Positions 34,973 through 43,576 of a stretch of DNA of 64,000 bases are shown here, in pieces (position 1 is the stretch's first letter; every line of letters starts with the position of its first letter). A program made the position numbers and the translations under genes. The stretch comes from Flavobacterium urumqiense (GTDB lineage: Bacteria > Bacteroidota > Bacteroidia > Flavobacteriales > Flavobacteriaceae). The notes under the pieces were generated by a model that saw only the letters and a program-made list of their open reading frames with translations, searched no databases and was not told the DNA's origin. The DNA is taken from positions 1 through 64,000 of the forward strand of contig NZ_FNVP01000014.1 in NCBI RefSeq assembly GCF_900108015.1, read 5' to 3'.

Positions 34973-37816
34973 ATGGTATTAAAAAAAAAATGGCCCAAAT
35001 TTATCTCTTGGTTTTTAACTAGGCCAAAAACTGCAGGTGTATTTGTATTCATTTGTTTAAGTTTTATTATTGGCTTTACTGTTTATCAGCAATATCGAAT
35101 TATAAAAGAAGATGAACGTAGAGAAATGAGTAATACGTTACAAATTGTCGATCAGAATATCGAGCAATTACTCAAAAACTCCTACACCACTACATTGACA
35201 TTAGCATTAACCATTAATGACAATGGTATTCCTCAAAACTTCGAATATGTAGGCAAGGAACTGATGGATTCTAATAGTAGTATTTTTGCGGTAGAATTAG
35301 TGCCAAAAGGAGTGATCAAGTATATTTATCCGTTGAAAGGGAATGAGGCGGCAATGAATTTAAATCTGTTTGCTGACTCCTATCTCAAAAAAGAAGCTCT
35401 AAAATCAATTGTGAGTCAAAAAATGTATTTTGCAGGTCCTTTAAAATTAAAACAAGGAGGTACAGGAATTGTTGGAAGATTCCCTGTTTTTCTAGATAAA
35501 AAGTTTTGGGGATTTTCGGCTGTCATTATTAAATTAGAAAACTTGTTAAAATCTTCGGGAATTAATAGTGTGGATAACTCCAAATATTATTTTCAGTTAT
35601 CAAAAAAAAATCCGGTTACCTTAAAAGAAGTTTTTTACTTACCTAATAAAAGTGATTTTTCTAAAAAATATAATATTTCAGTAACTATTCCAGATGGAGA
35701 CTGGAAATTATATCTGATTTCTAAACACCAAAATTATCTGTACTACCAAATTTTAATTCCAGCACTTTTTGGTTTTATTTTTGCTGCAGCTTTTGGTTTC
35801 GTCATAAATTCTCTTTTAAAAATGCCAAAAGAATTACAGCTTTTAGTTCATATTCAGGCAACAAAACTTTTGAATAGTGAAATAAAATACAAATCAATTT
35901 TTGATCAGGCCGCTGTTGGAATTGCTTATATTGATTCTTGTTCAGGTAATTTTTTAGAAATAAATAAGCAATACTGTAACTTGTTAGGAAATTCTGAACA
36001 GGAAATGAAAAAGAGAAATTTTCAATCTGTAACCCATCCTGATGATCTAGAAGAGGACTCAATGAATCTGGAGAAATTAAAGTCCGGAAAAATAAGGGAG
36101 TATTCAATGGAAAAACGGTATATCACAAAAAAAAATGCTGTTATCTGGACAAAACTTACTGTTTCTCCACTTTGGAATATTAACGAGCAACCCACAACTC
36201 ATATTGCAATTATTGAAGACATTTCATCAAAAAAAGAAGCAGAAGAATTAATTAAAAAAAACGAAACACGTTTTAAAAGTTTGTTTGATGATTCCCCGTT
36301 ACCGTTAAGAGAAGAAGATTTTTCAGATGTTAAAAAATATCTTGAAGAACTTAATTTAATGTGTCAAGATATAGATACAGTAAAAAACTACTTTCAAAAA
36401 AACCCGAAAAGTGTTATCAAAGCGCATTCTCTTATTAAATTAATTAGCGTAAACAAAGCTTGCCTAAAATTACATATGGTTAAGACTAAAGAAGAACTTT
36501 TGTTTAACAAGTCAACTTTATTCAATGAAGATTCTTCATGCTGTTTTAGCCAACATCTCTTAGCAATAACTCAGGGCGAAAATAATTTTATTTTTGATAC
36601 GATCATAAAAAATAAAGCAGGACAACATCGAGACGTGAATTTAAGATGGAATGTAATAGAGGGGTATGAAAAATCACTCGAAAGAATTATCGTATCCACT
36701 GAAGACATTACGGACCGAAAATTATCCCAAAACGTAATTCTTAAATCACAACAAAGAATCGAATCTTTAATTAATACTATTGACGGAATTGTTTGGGAAT
36801 GTGACGCTAAAACCTTTGCTTTTAATTTTATAAGTCAAAAAACAGAAAAAATATTAGGATATACCACCGAAGAATGGCTTGAAAATCCAAATTTTTGGAC
36901 AGACCACATACATCCTGAAGATAGAAACTGGATAATCGAAAGTTGTGCCTTACAAACAAGCCGAAATCTAAATCACGATTTTGAATATAGAATGATTGCA
37001 AAAAATGGTTCTGTTATCTGGTTGAGGGATATTGTGAATGTTGTACTAGAAAATGGCAAGGCCGAGAGTTTATGCGGTATTATGATTGATATTACCAAAA
37101 CCAAAGAAGCAGAAAAAGAGTTAAATGATTCCTTCAATTTAGTCACGGAACAAAATAAAAGATTACTAAATTTCTCTTATATTGTTTCGCATAATTTAAG
37201 ATCGCATACCAGCAATATTTCGTCAATTATGGATCTGATTGAAATTTCGGAATCAGAACAAGAAAGAAATGAGATGATCCAATTATTAAAATCTATTTCT
37301 AATTCCTTGAATGAAACCATGCTTCATCTGAACGAAGTCATTAATATTAGAACGAATATTGGTTTAGTGTCAGAATCATTAAATCTAAAACAATATATAG
37401 ATAATGCACAAAATGTTTTAGCGGAACAAATAACATTGAATGATGTTTCAATTACCACTGAAATTCCAAAAATTGTGATGGTAAACTATAATCCGGCTTA
37501 TCTGGAAAGCATATTATATAACATAATTTCTAATTCTATCCGTTACAGACATCCGGAACGAAAACCAGCTATTTCAATAAAATGGATTATAGAAAATGAT
37601 TTAACTATACTTCAAATTTCAGATAACGGTGTTGGAATAGATCTTGTAAAAAATGCAGATAAAATCTTTGGAATGTACAAAACATTCTCTAACAATTCTG
37701 ACGCAAAAGGAATTGGACTTTTTATTACAAAAAATCAAATTGACGCAATGGGAGGAAATATAACCGTAGAAAGTGAACCTAATATTGGAACAACATTTAA
37801 AATATATATTCAATGA
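34973..37816 (+). CDS. CHASE/PAS hybrid-type sensor histidine kinase
   Basis: 947 residues from ATG 34973; a GTG 75 bases upstream is less likely because the family starts close to KKKWPKFISWFLTRP. Helix 1 spans about residues 21-40 and helix 2 about 287-308, enclosing a CHASE-type periplasmic sensor. Three PAS regions follow: the first (FDQAAVGIAYID) and third (IDGIVWECD with FHPED-like HIHPEDRNW) are clear, the middle one is degenerate. The H box is LLNFSYIVSHNLRSHTSNI. ATP-binding motifs ILYNIISNSIRYR, ISDNGVGID and KGIGLFITKNQ are intact. It overlaps the response regulator by 4 bases. Confidence 0.92.
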   Translation: MVLKKKWPKFISWFLTRPKTAGVFVFICLSFIIGFTVYQQYRIIKEDERREMSNTLQIVDQNIEQLLKNSYTTTLTLALTINDNGIPQNFEYVGKELMDSNSSIFAVELVPKGVIKYIYPLKGNEAAMNLNLFADSYLKKEALKSIVSQKMYFAGPLKLKQGGTGIVGRFPVFLDKKFWGFSAVIIKLENLLKSSGINSVDNSKYYFQLSKKNPVTLKEVFYLPNKSDFSKKYNISVTIPDGDWKLYLISKHQNYLYYQILIPALFGFIFAAAFGFVINSLLKMPKELQLLVHIQATKLLNSEIKYKSIFDQAAVGIAYIDSCSGNFLEINKQYCNLLGNSEQEMKKRNFQSVTHPDDLEEDSMNLEKLKSGKIREYSMEKRYITKKNAVIWTKLTVSPLWNINEQPTTHIAIIEDISSKKEAEELIKKNETRFKSLFDDSPLPLREEDFSDVKKYLEELNLMCQDIDTVKNYFQKNPKSVIKAHSLIKLISVNKACLKLHMVKTKEELLFNKSTLFNEDSSCCFSQHLLAITQGENNFIFDTIIKNKAGQHRDVNLRWNVIEGYEKSLERIIVSTEDITDRKLSQNVILKSQQRIESLINTIDGIVWECDAKTFAFNFISQKTEKILGYTTEEWLENPNFWTDHIHPEDRNWIIESCALQTSRNLNHDFEYRMIAKNGSVIWLRDIVNVVLENGKAESLCGIMIDITKTKEAEKELNDSFNLVTEQNKRLLNFSYIVSHNLRSHTSNISSIMDLIEISESEQERNEMIQLLKSISNSLNETMLHLNEVINIRTNIGLVSESLNLKQYIDNAQNVLAEQITLNDVSITTEIPKIVMVNYNPAYLESILYNIISNSIRYRHPERKPAISIKWIIENDLTILQISDNGVGIDLVKNADKIFGMYKTFSNNSDAKGIGLFITKNQIDAMGGNITVESEPNIGTTFKIYIQ

Positions 37817-38208
37817 GAAAAAAAACAATATGGGTAATAGACGATGATATTATTTACCAAATTATAGTTAATAAAATTATTGAGAAATCTGAAATGTTCT
37901 CTTCAATATCTTCTTTTAAAAATGGTAAAGAAGCATTAGATGCAGTGACTAATTCATTCAATGATAATGAAACACTACCAGATATAATCTTATTGGATAT
38001 TAATATGCCAATTATGGATGGATGGGAGTTTATGGAAGGAATGACTCTTTTAAAGCCTTCAATCACAAAACAAATCATTGTTTATGTCGTTAGTTCTTCC
38101 ATAGCAGCGGAAGATAAAAATAAAGCAAAAACGTATCCAGACATCTTAGGATACTTATCAAAACCTGTCAATATTAATGACTTAATATTAATTGCTTCCA
38201 ACGATTAA
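37813..38208 (+). CDS. Receiver-only response regulator
   Basis: 131 residues made up of a single receiver domain: acidic pocket WVIDDDIIYQ, phosphoacceptor in IILLDINMPIMDGWEF near residue 62, the switch residue in VYVVSSSIAAEDK and the Lys in LGYLSKPVN. There is no DNA-binding output. Its ATGA overlap with the kinase shows they form a pair. Receiver-only proteins act through protein contacts or phosphorelay; the partner downstream is unknown. Confidence 0.94.
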   Translation: MRKKTIWVIDDDIIYQIIVNKIIEKSEMFSSISSFKNGKEALDAVTNSFNDNETLPDIILLDINMPIMDGWEFMEGMTLLKPSITKQIIVYVVSSSIAAEDKNKAKTYPDILGYLSKPVNINDLILIASND

Positions 38209-38282
38209 AGTAATCAAAGTTACATTTTAAATTTAAATCGGATGATAAAAAATCTTCACTGGAAAAAGGTTGAATATTAAAA

Positions 38283-38837
38283 TTAAACTATTTCTCTTTT
38301 AATTTCCTCTAAGGTTTTATTAGTGAAAATTAATTGATCAATTATTTTTTTTCTTAAAACATCCAAATTATCATATTCAAAATATTTTGCCCAAGAAGTC
38401 AAAGTAAAGAGATTCCTTATTTGTTTAATTTTTTTTGTTGTTTCAAAACTTGTTCGAAGTATTGCCTTACTATCATAATTCGGATTATTTTTATGCTGGT
38501 AGTTGACCGTGTTTTTTAGGTAATTTGCTTCTAAATAATACAATTCATCCAGCGCATTATCCAGATAAAAATTCTCCCAAGGCGCAAAACCCAATTTAAT
38601 TTTACTTTCAAAACAATCTAATTCTAATACCAAAGGTTCTAAACGCCATTTGCTATTAGCCAACCGGCCCCAATGATTTGACAATCGATACATCCCTGAT
38701 TTAGAATAATAATAACTGCTTCCAGATTTACTTTGGTATTGAACTACTAATCCTTTCAGACTACTCAATGGCACTTCCTGAAACACACAAAAGGTGTTTT
38801 TGAATGAATTTGGATTGGGACGAAATATTTTTTCCAT
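38283..38837 (-). CDS. Conserved-looking cytosolic protein, unknown function
   Basis: 184 residues from MEKIFRPNPNSFKNTFCVFQ; a start 36 bases upstream adds an unlikely leader and overlaps the expected promoter. It is rich in Tyr, Asn and Lys, has no signal peptide, and includes GMYRLSNHWGRLANSKWRLE and a C-terminal helical part KKIIDQLIFTNKTLEEIKRE. I have no family for it. It is divergent from the next small gene. Confidence 0.65.
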   Translation of the reverse strand: MEKIFRPNPNSFKNTFCVFQEVPLSSLKGLVVQYQSKSGSSYYYSKSGMYRLSNHWGRLANSKWRLEPLVLELDCFESKIKLGFAPWENFYLDNALDELYYLEANYLKNTVNYQHKNNPNYDSKAILRTSFETTKKIKQIRNLFTLTSWAKYFEYDNLDVLRKKIIDQLIFTNKTLEEIKREIV

Positions 38838-38890
38838 AAAACAAAGGTAATCAGAAAGTCCAAAATAGAACAAGGCAACTAATATTTGAT

Positions 38891-38898
38891 TAGCTTTG
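38891..38898 (+). promoter_or_regulatory. Putative -7 box (TAGCTTTG)
   Basis: TAGCTTTG matches TAnnTTTG and lies 31 bases before the ATG at 38930. No -33 TTG at ideal spacing was found. Confidence 0.45.
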
Positions 38899-38929
38899 CA
38901 AATTAGAATTTCATTAAATAAAATAGATC

Positions 38930-39178
38930 ATGACCAAAGCTTCAGAAGAAAGGATGTTACAAAAAGGGGTATATACCGGAATAATTGAAAAAGATGAAAA
39001 CAACAACTTTTTTTGTGGTGAATATCTTTTAGATTACAAAATGGTTCAAGCTAAACATACTGTTGGAGATTGGATTACAATAAAATCCATAATCGAAAAC
39101 CCAAGTGATATTAGTTATAATAAATATCAAAAAAAGTCAAAAAACTTTGATAAAGCAAATAACAAGCCACAGCAATAA
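38930..39178 (+). CDS. Small protein of unknown function
   Basis: 82 residues: MTKASEERMLQKGVYTGIIE, then a beta-prone middle (FFCGEYLLDYKMVQAKHTVG) and a basic, disordered C-terminal tail KYQKKSKNFDKANNKPQQ. The middle might be a small beta-barrel such as an OB-like fold, which together with the basic tail could suit nucleic-acid binding. That is a guess; no family recognised. A good promoter box precedes it. Confidence 0.6.
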   Translation: MTKASEERMLQKGVYTGIIEKDENNNFFCGEYLLDYKMVQAKHTVGDWITIKSIIENPSDISYNKYQKKSKNFDKANNKPQQ

Positions 39179-39276
39179 AAATCTTTCAAAGTTATTTTTC
39201 AAACAAAAATCGTTGGGAATAATTCCTTTTTTTTTGAAATTTTTTTGGTCATAAACTAAAAAGTTAAAAAAAAGTG

Positions 39277-39284
39277 TACCTTTG
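39277..39284 (+). promoter_or_regulatory. Putative -7 box (TACCTTTG)
   Basis: TACCTTTG matches TAnnTTTG and lies 70 bases before the J-domain-KTSC gene. A TTTG at 39244 is too far upstream to be a standard -33 element. Confidence 0.5.
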
Positions 39285-39354
39285 CAAAAAATTTGTCGAT
39301 TTTGAAACCAAATTATATTGATTTTATATTAAAAGACAAGTAGTTACCATATTT

Positions 39355-39795
39355 ATGAAAAAAATAGTTGAATACCGCAAACTACTAAATGTAGACAAAA
39401 CTGCTGAGCTTAAAGATTTGAAAACGATTTATCGTAATGCGATGAAAGAAGCACATCCTGACAAATTTTCGGGAGATGAAGCTGGATTAAAAGCTGCTGA
39501 AGAAAATAGTAAAAAGATTATTGAAGCTTATCATTTCTTGGTAAGTATCAATCCTGAAACACTTAAACAAAATCTACCAGAATATACTGAAACTATTGCA
39601 ACTGCAACCATTTCAGATTATAAGTTTGTTGAAGGTAGATTGATTATTAATTTTTCAAACGGTAGTGTTTACGAGTATATCAGTGTACCAAAAGCAACTT
39701 ACGTGAAAATGGTCAACGCAGATTCTCCAGGAAGATTTGCCAAAAGACATATTCTTAATTCATTTACTTGGAGAAAAACAATTAACCAAGATTAA
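39355..39795 (+). CDS. J-like domain fused to a KTSC domain
   Basis: 146 residues in two parts. Residues 1-63 (VEYRKLLNVDKTAELKDLKT, then AMKEAHPDKFSGDE) resemble a DnaJ N-terminal domain, with HPD present. Residues 80-142 (FVEGRLIINFSNGSVYEYIS and FAKRHILNSFTW) match the KTSC domain, a small domain named after lysyl-tRNA synthetase-like C-terminal occurrences. HPD is the Hsp70-stimulating motif, so this may recruit DnaK. The function of the fusion is not known. A clean terminator follows. Confidence 0.85.
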   Translation: MKKIVEYRKLLNVDKTAELKDLKTIYRNAMKEAHPDKFSGDEAGLKAAEENSKKIIEAYHFLVSINPETLKQNLPEYTETIATATISDYKFVEGRLIINFSNGSVYEYISVPKATYVKMVNADSPGRFAKRHILNSFTWRKTINQD

Positions 39796-39818
39796 TTTTT
39801 TTTTAAAACAAATAGACC

Positions 39819-39846
39819 AAGCACCCTTTAAATGGGTGCTTTTTTA
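39819..39846 (+). terminator. Terminator after the KTSC gene
   Basis: AAGCACCC at 39819-39826 pairs with GGGTGCTT at 39834-39841 and is followed by a T-tract. Confidence 0.85.
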
Positions 39847-39962
39847 TTTTAACCAACATAATAAATGATAATTCAATTTGCTACAAAAAAAAATAAAAAT
39901 TAATATTGATTAATCAACTTGTTTTTAATACTTTAGTCACCCTAAAAAAACAAATAAAAATC

Positions 39963-40208
39963 ATGACCGATCCTTGTATTTTATTCAGATCCCAATATAA
40001 AAAAGCAAAGGAAACGCTTGATTTTCTGGAAAAGCAAAAATATCAAATAGAATTAGATCTTAAATCAAATCCTATCTCTGCTGATCTTAACAAAAAGTTG
40101 AGAGAAATCAATTTAGACATTAAGATAACCAGTAACGAATTAGAACATGCCAATTATAGTATTGATAAATGTGAAATTAAACATGCTGCAATAAAAAAAA
40201 ATATTTAA
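39963..40208 (+). CDS. Small helical protein of unknown function
   Basis: 81 residues from the ATG at 39963 (MTDPCILFRSQYKKAKETLD), preferred to a TTG 57 bases upstream. The whole chain is charged and predicted to form a two-helix coiled coil, with a break at NPISADL. It carries two cysteines, one near each end. No family recognised. It is transcribed on the same strand as the KTSC gene but behind its terminator, so it needs its own promoter. Confidence 0.5.
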   Translation: MTDPCILFRSQYKKAKETLDFLEKQKYQIELDLKSNPISADLNKKLREINLDIKITSNELEHANYSIDKCEIKHAAIKKNI

Positions 40209-40451
40209 TATAATTTGTGTTTTGCAATTGGTCAAAATTTTCACATAGCAGTTAATCAATTATAGTACTTTTAATCTACAACCGTAAAAGTTGCTAAAAA
40301 TCAAATATATAAATACAATCCTTGTTTAGAAAGTCCCATTAAAAAATAATCTCCAATTAAATTTAAAGAAGCGATTTTTATTATTTCGTTTTTAATGGTC
40401 CAAATTTCTTATTAAGAATAAAAAACTATAACAAAAATTTAAGTGCTAAAG

Positions 40452-40483
40452 TTGTAGATAATTTATTTTTTTAAATACTTTTG
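40452..40483 (+). promoter_or_regulatory. Promoter of the TlpA-like gene (TTG-N21-TACTTTTG)
   Basis: TTG at 40452-40454 and TACTTTTG at 40476-40483 are 21 bases apart, within the accepted 17-23 range, ending 28 bases before the ATG. The roughly 240 bases upstream back to 40209 hold nothing else I can identify. Confidence 0.6.
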
Positions 40484-40511
40484 CTTACTTAACTTAATTA
40501 ACTAATAAATA

Positions 40512-41672
40512 ATGAAAAAAATAATTTTATTACTTTCGGCTGTTGTGATATTGACTTCTTGTACTAAAGATAAATATACTATAACTGGTACTGCAGCAGG
40601 ATTTGAAAATGGAAAAACAGTAATCATGGAAACCCAGAATGAAAATGGTATGGGAATGATTGCTATTGATACTGTAAAAATTGAAAACGGTAAATTTGAA
40701 ATTAAAGGAAAAGCTTTAGAACCATCTTTCCATACACTGCAAATTGAAGGTGTACAAGAAAAAATTCCTTTTATTTTAGAAAATGGAGATATTACCATAA
40801 TTGTAAATAAAGACACCCTTCAAAAATCAAAAGTTTCAGGAACATATAATAATGACGAGTATGTAACTTTCAATAAAGAAATCACTCAAGTTCAAAAGAA
40901 ATTAATGGATTTCCAAACGAAAAACATGCAAGCGATGAACGCTGCTCAGCAAGCTAAAGATACTGTTGTAATCAATGGATTGATGAAAGATTTTGCTAAA
41001 ATTCAACAAGAAGTTGGAAAAGCTTCAAAAGATAAATATGTAGCTTATGCAGAAACGCATCCAAAATCTTTTATTTCTGTTTTAATTATTCAAGGAATGT
41101 TGAATGATCCAACTGCTGATGCTAAAAAATCAGAAAAAATGTACATTGGCTTAGATGAATCGATAAAAAACACTAAACCAGGTAAAGCAGTAAAAACAAA
41201 ACTTGCTGAAATGAAATCACCTTCTGTGGGAACTACTCCTCCAGCTCCAGCAACGGAAGCTAAATGAAGAGCAGATTTTTCCGGTCCTAATCCAGAGGGG
41301 AAAGTAATTTCTCTGAAAGAATGTTTAGGAAAAGTTACAATAGTTGATTTTTGGGCTTCTTGGTGTGGTCCCTGTAGAGCAGAAAATCCAAATGTTGTTG
41401 CAATTTATAAAGACCTACATTCAAAAGGTCTTAATATTGTTGGTGTGTCTTTAGATAAAGATGAGAAAGCTTGGAAAGAAGCTATTGCAAAAGATAAATT
41501 GACATGGAATCATGTTTCAAATTTAAAATTTTGGGACGAGCCAATAGCCAAACAATATAATGTAGAATCTATTCCTGCCACTTTTATTCTTGATGCATCA
41601 GGAAATGTAGTAGCAAAAGATTTAAGAGGTGAAGAATTAAGAGCAAAAATTATGGAGCTTTTAGCTAAATAA
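40512..41672 (+). pseudogene. TlpA-like thioredoxin lipoprotein with in-frame TGA
   Basis: One continuous frame of 387 codons is broken only by TGA at 41265-41267. Part one (251 residues) has a lipoprotein signal (VVILTSCTKDK) and a DUF4369 domain (about 24-125), then a helical linker ending PPAPATEAK. After TGA the frame continues RADFSGPNPEGKVISLKE and WASWCGPCRAENP, a complete TlpA/AhpC-type thioredoxin domain with its CxxC. The family runs straight through this point, usually with a few more residues before APDF. No in-frame ATG suits a separate second protein. A nonsense mutation with a small deletion is likely. Confidence 0.85.
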
Positions 41673-41693
41673 GCCCAATTAACATCATAAAAT

Positions 41694-41721
41694 AAAAAAT
41701 CTCCCCAGTGGAGATTTTTTT
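41694..41721 (+). terminator. Terminator after the TlpA-like gene
   Basis: AAAAAATCTCC at 41694-41704 pairs perfectly with GGAGATTTTTT at 41710-41720 around CCAGT. Confidence 0.9.
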
Positions 41722-41776
41722 ATTTTATTCAATACCAATGCTTTAAAAATAATACTAAAATTAAGTGCAAATTTAG

Positions 41777-41807
41777 TTTGGAAACTTCGAAACAGTTTTT
41801 ATATTTG
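41777..41807 (+). promoter_or_regulatory. tRNA-Tyr promoter (TTTG-N19-TATATTTG)
   Basis: TTTG at 41777-41780 and TATATTTG at 41800-41807 match both Bacteroidota housekeeping elements exactly with a 19-base spacer. The mature tRNA begins 39 bases after the -7 box. Confidence 0.85.
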
Positions 41808-41845
41808 CACCCGGTTAGCACAATAAGCAATGCTTGTTGAGTCTT

Positions 41846-41926
41846 GGGGAGATACTCAAGCGGCCAACGAGGGCAGACTGTAAATCTGCTGTGTAAACTT
41901 CGCAGGTTCGAATCCTGCTCTCCCCA
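41846..41926 (+). tRNA. tRNA-Tyr (anticodon GTA)
   Basis: The acceptor arm GGGGAGA at 41846-41852 pairs with TCTCCCC at 41919-41925, with discriminator A at 41926. The anticodon stem is GCAGA/TCTGC around CTGTAAA, placing GTA at 41880-41882. The T arm reads GCAGGTTCGAATCCTGC. A long variable arm makes it a class II tRNA of 81 bases. CCA is not encoded. It is a single tRNA unit, not in a cluster. Confidence 0.97.
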
Positions 41927-41928
41927 CA

Positions 41929-41962
41929 AAAACGTTTCAAGCAATTGAAACGTTTTTTTTTT
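41929..41962 (+). terminator. tRNA-Tyr terminator
   Basis: AAAACGTTTCAA at 41929-41940 pairs perfectly with TTGAAACGTTTT at 41945-41956 around GCAA, followed by six more T residues. Confidence 0.93.
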
Positions 41963-42018
41963 GTAAAAATAAATCTGAATTTAATAAGCTCACATTTTAA
42001 TATAATATAATCTCAAAA

Positions 42019-42057
42019 AAAAGTCCCATCTCATTTTTTAAATGCGATGGGACTTTT
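42019..42057 (-). terminator. Terminator of the SIMPL gene
   Basis: AAAAGTCCCATC at 42019-42030 pairs with GATGGGACTTTT at 42046-42057, with a few more pairs inside. On the minus strand it lies just after the SIMPL gene and can work in both directions. Confidence 0.85.
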
Positions 42058-42077
42058 CTAATTATTAGCTTATTTTT

Positions 42078-42767
42078 TTATTCCAAAATAAAACTTACAG
42101 TGACATTAGCAGTAATATTGATTTCGCCTACCGCAAGCGTTTCTCGTGGAGCTTTAGTATCACTCATCTCCATTGATTTCACGGCCATATACATAGGTTG
42201 TGGATAAAAAGGCTGTGAATTGTCAGATATCGTCATAGCACGCCCTATTTTTTGCCCTAAAACAGAAACATAGTCTTCCGCTTTCATTTTCGCCTCTTCA
42301 ATCGCTAATTTCCTTGCTTCTGATTGGTGCTGAGCCAACTTTGATGATTGAAAGGTTACATTATCTATTCTATTAATTCCCTCATCTACTAATCCATCCA
42401 TTAATTCATCATATTTTGATAAATCTTTTAGTAAAATCTCAAGGGTTTGAGTCGCATTGTAACTATGTTTCTTTTTTTCATAATCGTATTGCGGATTTAA
42501 AGACACGCGTTGCGTTTTATAATCAGCAGGATCCAAGTTCATTTTTTTAATAAACCTTAAAACCGCTTCCATTTTTTGATCATTCTCTTTTTTAACATCT
42601 TTCGCATTGTTCCCTTTGGTCTCAACAGTAACGACTATAGTTGCCTGATCTGGAATAACCTTTACTTTCCCTTCTCCATTTACAGTTATTTGAGGAATTT
42701 GTTTAATTTCTTGACTGTAAGACGCCGTCAGAAATAGAATCGACAGAAGTAGTATTGCTTTTTTCAT
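42078..42767 (-). CDS. SIMPL domain (DUF541) periplasmic protein
   Basis: 229 residues with a signal peptide (MKKAILLLSILFLTASYSQE). The rest is a SIMPL/DUF541 domain: IPQITVNGEGKVKVIPDQAT at the start, YNATQTLEILLKDLSKYDEL in the middle and ITANVTVSFILE at the end. Such proteins are periplasmic, form ring-like oligomers in some species, and have uncertain function. The gene is read after the rhomboid gene on the same strand with a 55-base gap. Confidence 0.92.
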   Translation of the reverse strand: MKKAILLLSILFLTASYSQEIKQIPQITVNGEGKVKVIPDQATIVVTVETKGNNAKDVKKENDQKMEAVLRFIKKMNLDPADYKTQRVSLNPQYDYEKKKHSYNATQTLEILLKDLSKYDELMDGLVDEGINRIDNVTFQSSKLAQHQSEARKLAIEEAKMKAEDYVSVLGQKIGRAMTISDNSQPFYPQPMYMAVKSMEMSDTKAPRETLAVGEINITANVTVSFILE

Positions 42768-42822
42768 CTCAATATTATTTAATTGTTTTGTTGTAATATT
42801 CTTTCAAAAGTTGTGCCATTAG

Positions 42823-43461
42823 TTATAGTTTCCCCATTTTTTCCATCGCAAAAAGAATAACTATGGGAATGGCCAATAAAATCACCATTAAGGTATGATC
42901 TACGAATAATTGAGGGTCTTTTATCAAAGTAATCACATAACCGCCAATAGCACCTCCAAAATGAGCAGTGTGACCAATATTGTCATTCTTAGCTTTCATA
43001 CCGTAAATGGAATACATCAGGTAAAGAATTCCAAAAAGATAAGCCGGTATAGGAATAACGAAAAATATACCTAACATCATATCCGGTTGCAATAAAATTG
43101 CCGAATATAAAACACCGGTAACAGCTCCGGATGCCCCCACGGCTCTGTAGCTATAATCATTTTTATGCATAAGCATGGTCAATAAACTTCCAAAAATTAG
43201 ACTTCCTACGTAAATCAAAGCAAAAGAGAAACCTCCCAAATATTCAATAACAACAGGCGCAAAAAAATATAGCGTCAACATATTAAAAATCAAATGTGGA
43301 AAATCTGCATGAAGAAATCCTGATGAAAACATTCGAATTTGTTCTCCCGCACGGATACTGCCTACATGAAATTCATATTTTCTAAAAAAAGAAAGATCGT
43401 TAAAACCTTTATAACTCATCAGTACATTAGCAACTATTATTCCTATTAAAATGGCATTCAT
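42823..43461 (-). CDS. Rhomboid family intramembrane serine protease
   Basis: 212 residues with six predicted helices. The catalytic serine is in AVGASGAVTGVLY near residue 113 and the catalytic histidine in NIGHTAHFGGAIGGYV near residue 165; HADFPHLIFNML near residue 52 carries the conserved loop-1/TM2 histidine and asparagine. It cleaves single-pass proteins within the membrane. Its substrates in this organism are unknown. The C-terminal tail VILFAMEKMGKL is short, so no extra domain is present. Confidence 0.94.
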   Translation of the reverse strand: MNAILIGIIVANVLMSYKGFNDLSFFRKYEFHVGSIRAGEQIRMFSSGFLHADFPHLIFNMLTLYFFAPVVIEYLGGFSFALIYVGSLIFGSLLTMLMHKNDYSYRAVGASGAVTGVLYSAILLQPDMMLGIFFVIPIPAYLFGILYLMYSIYGMKAKNDNIGHTAHFGGAIGGYVITLIKDPQLFVDHTLMVILLAIPIVILFAMEKMGKL

Positions 43462-43552
43462 AAAGTGTATTTATTGTGAATTGTAAATGTAGTGATTCTC
43501 TTAGATCTCACTAGTAAGTGTTCAAAATATATATGGATATTCATTTTTGCCT

Positions 43553-43560
43553 TATCTTTG
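43553..43560 (+). promoter_or_regulatory. Putative -7 box (TATCTTTG)
   Basis: TATCTTTG matches TAnnTTTG, 16 bases before the acyltransferase ATG. No clear -33 TTG is present. Confidence 0.45.
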
Positions 43561-43576
43561 CAAGAAAAAATACTGA

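Noticed and set aside
41265..41267. TGA in the TlpA-like gene as a selenocysteine codon
   Set aside because: It lies in a linker rather than at the redox site, no SECIS-like hairpin is evident just downstream, and the catalytic motif already has cysteines.
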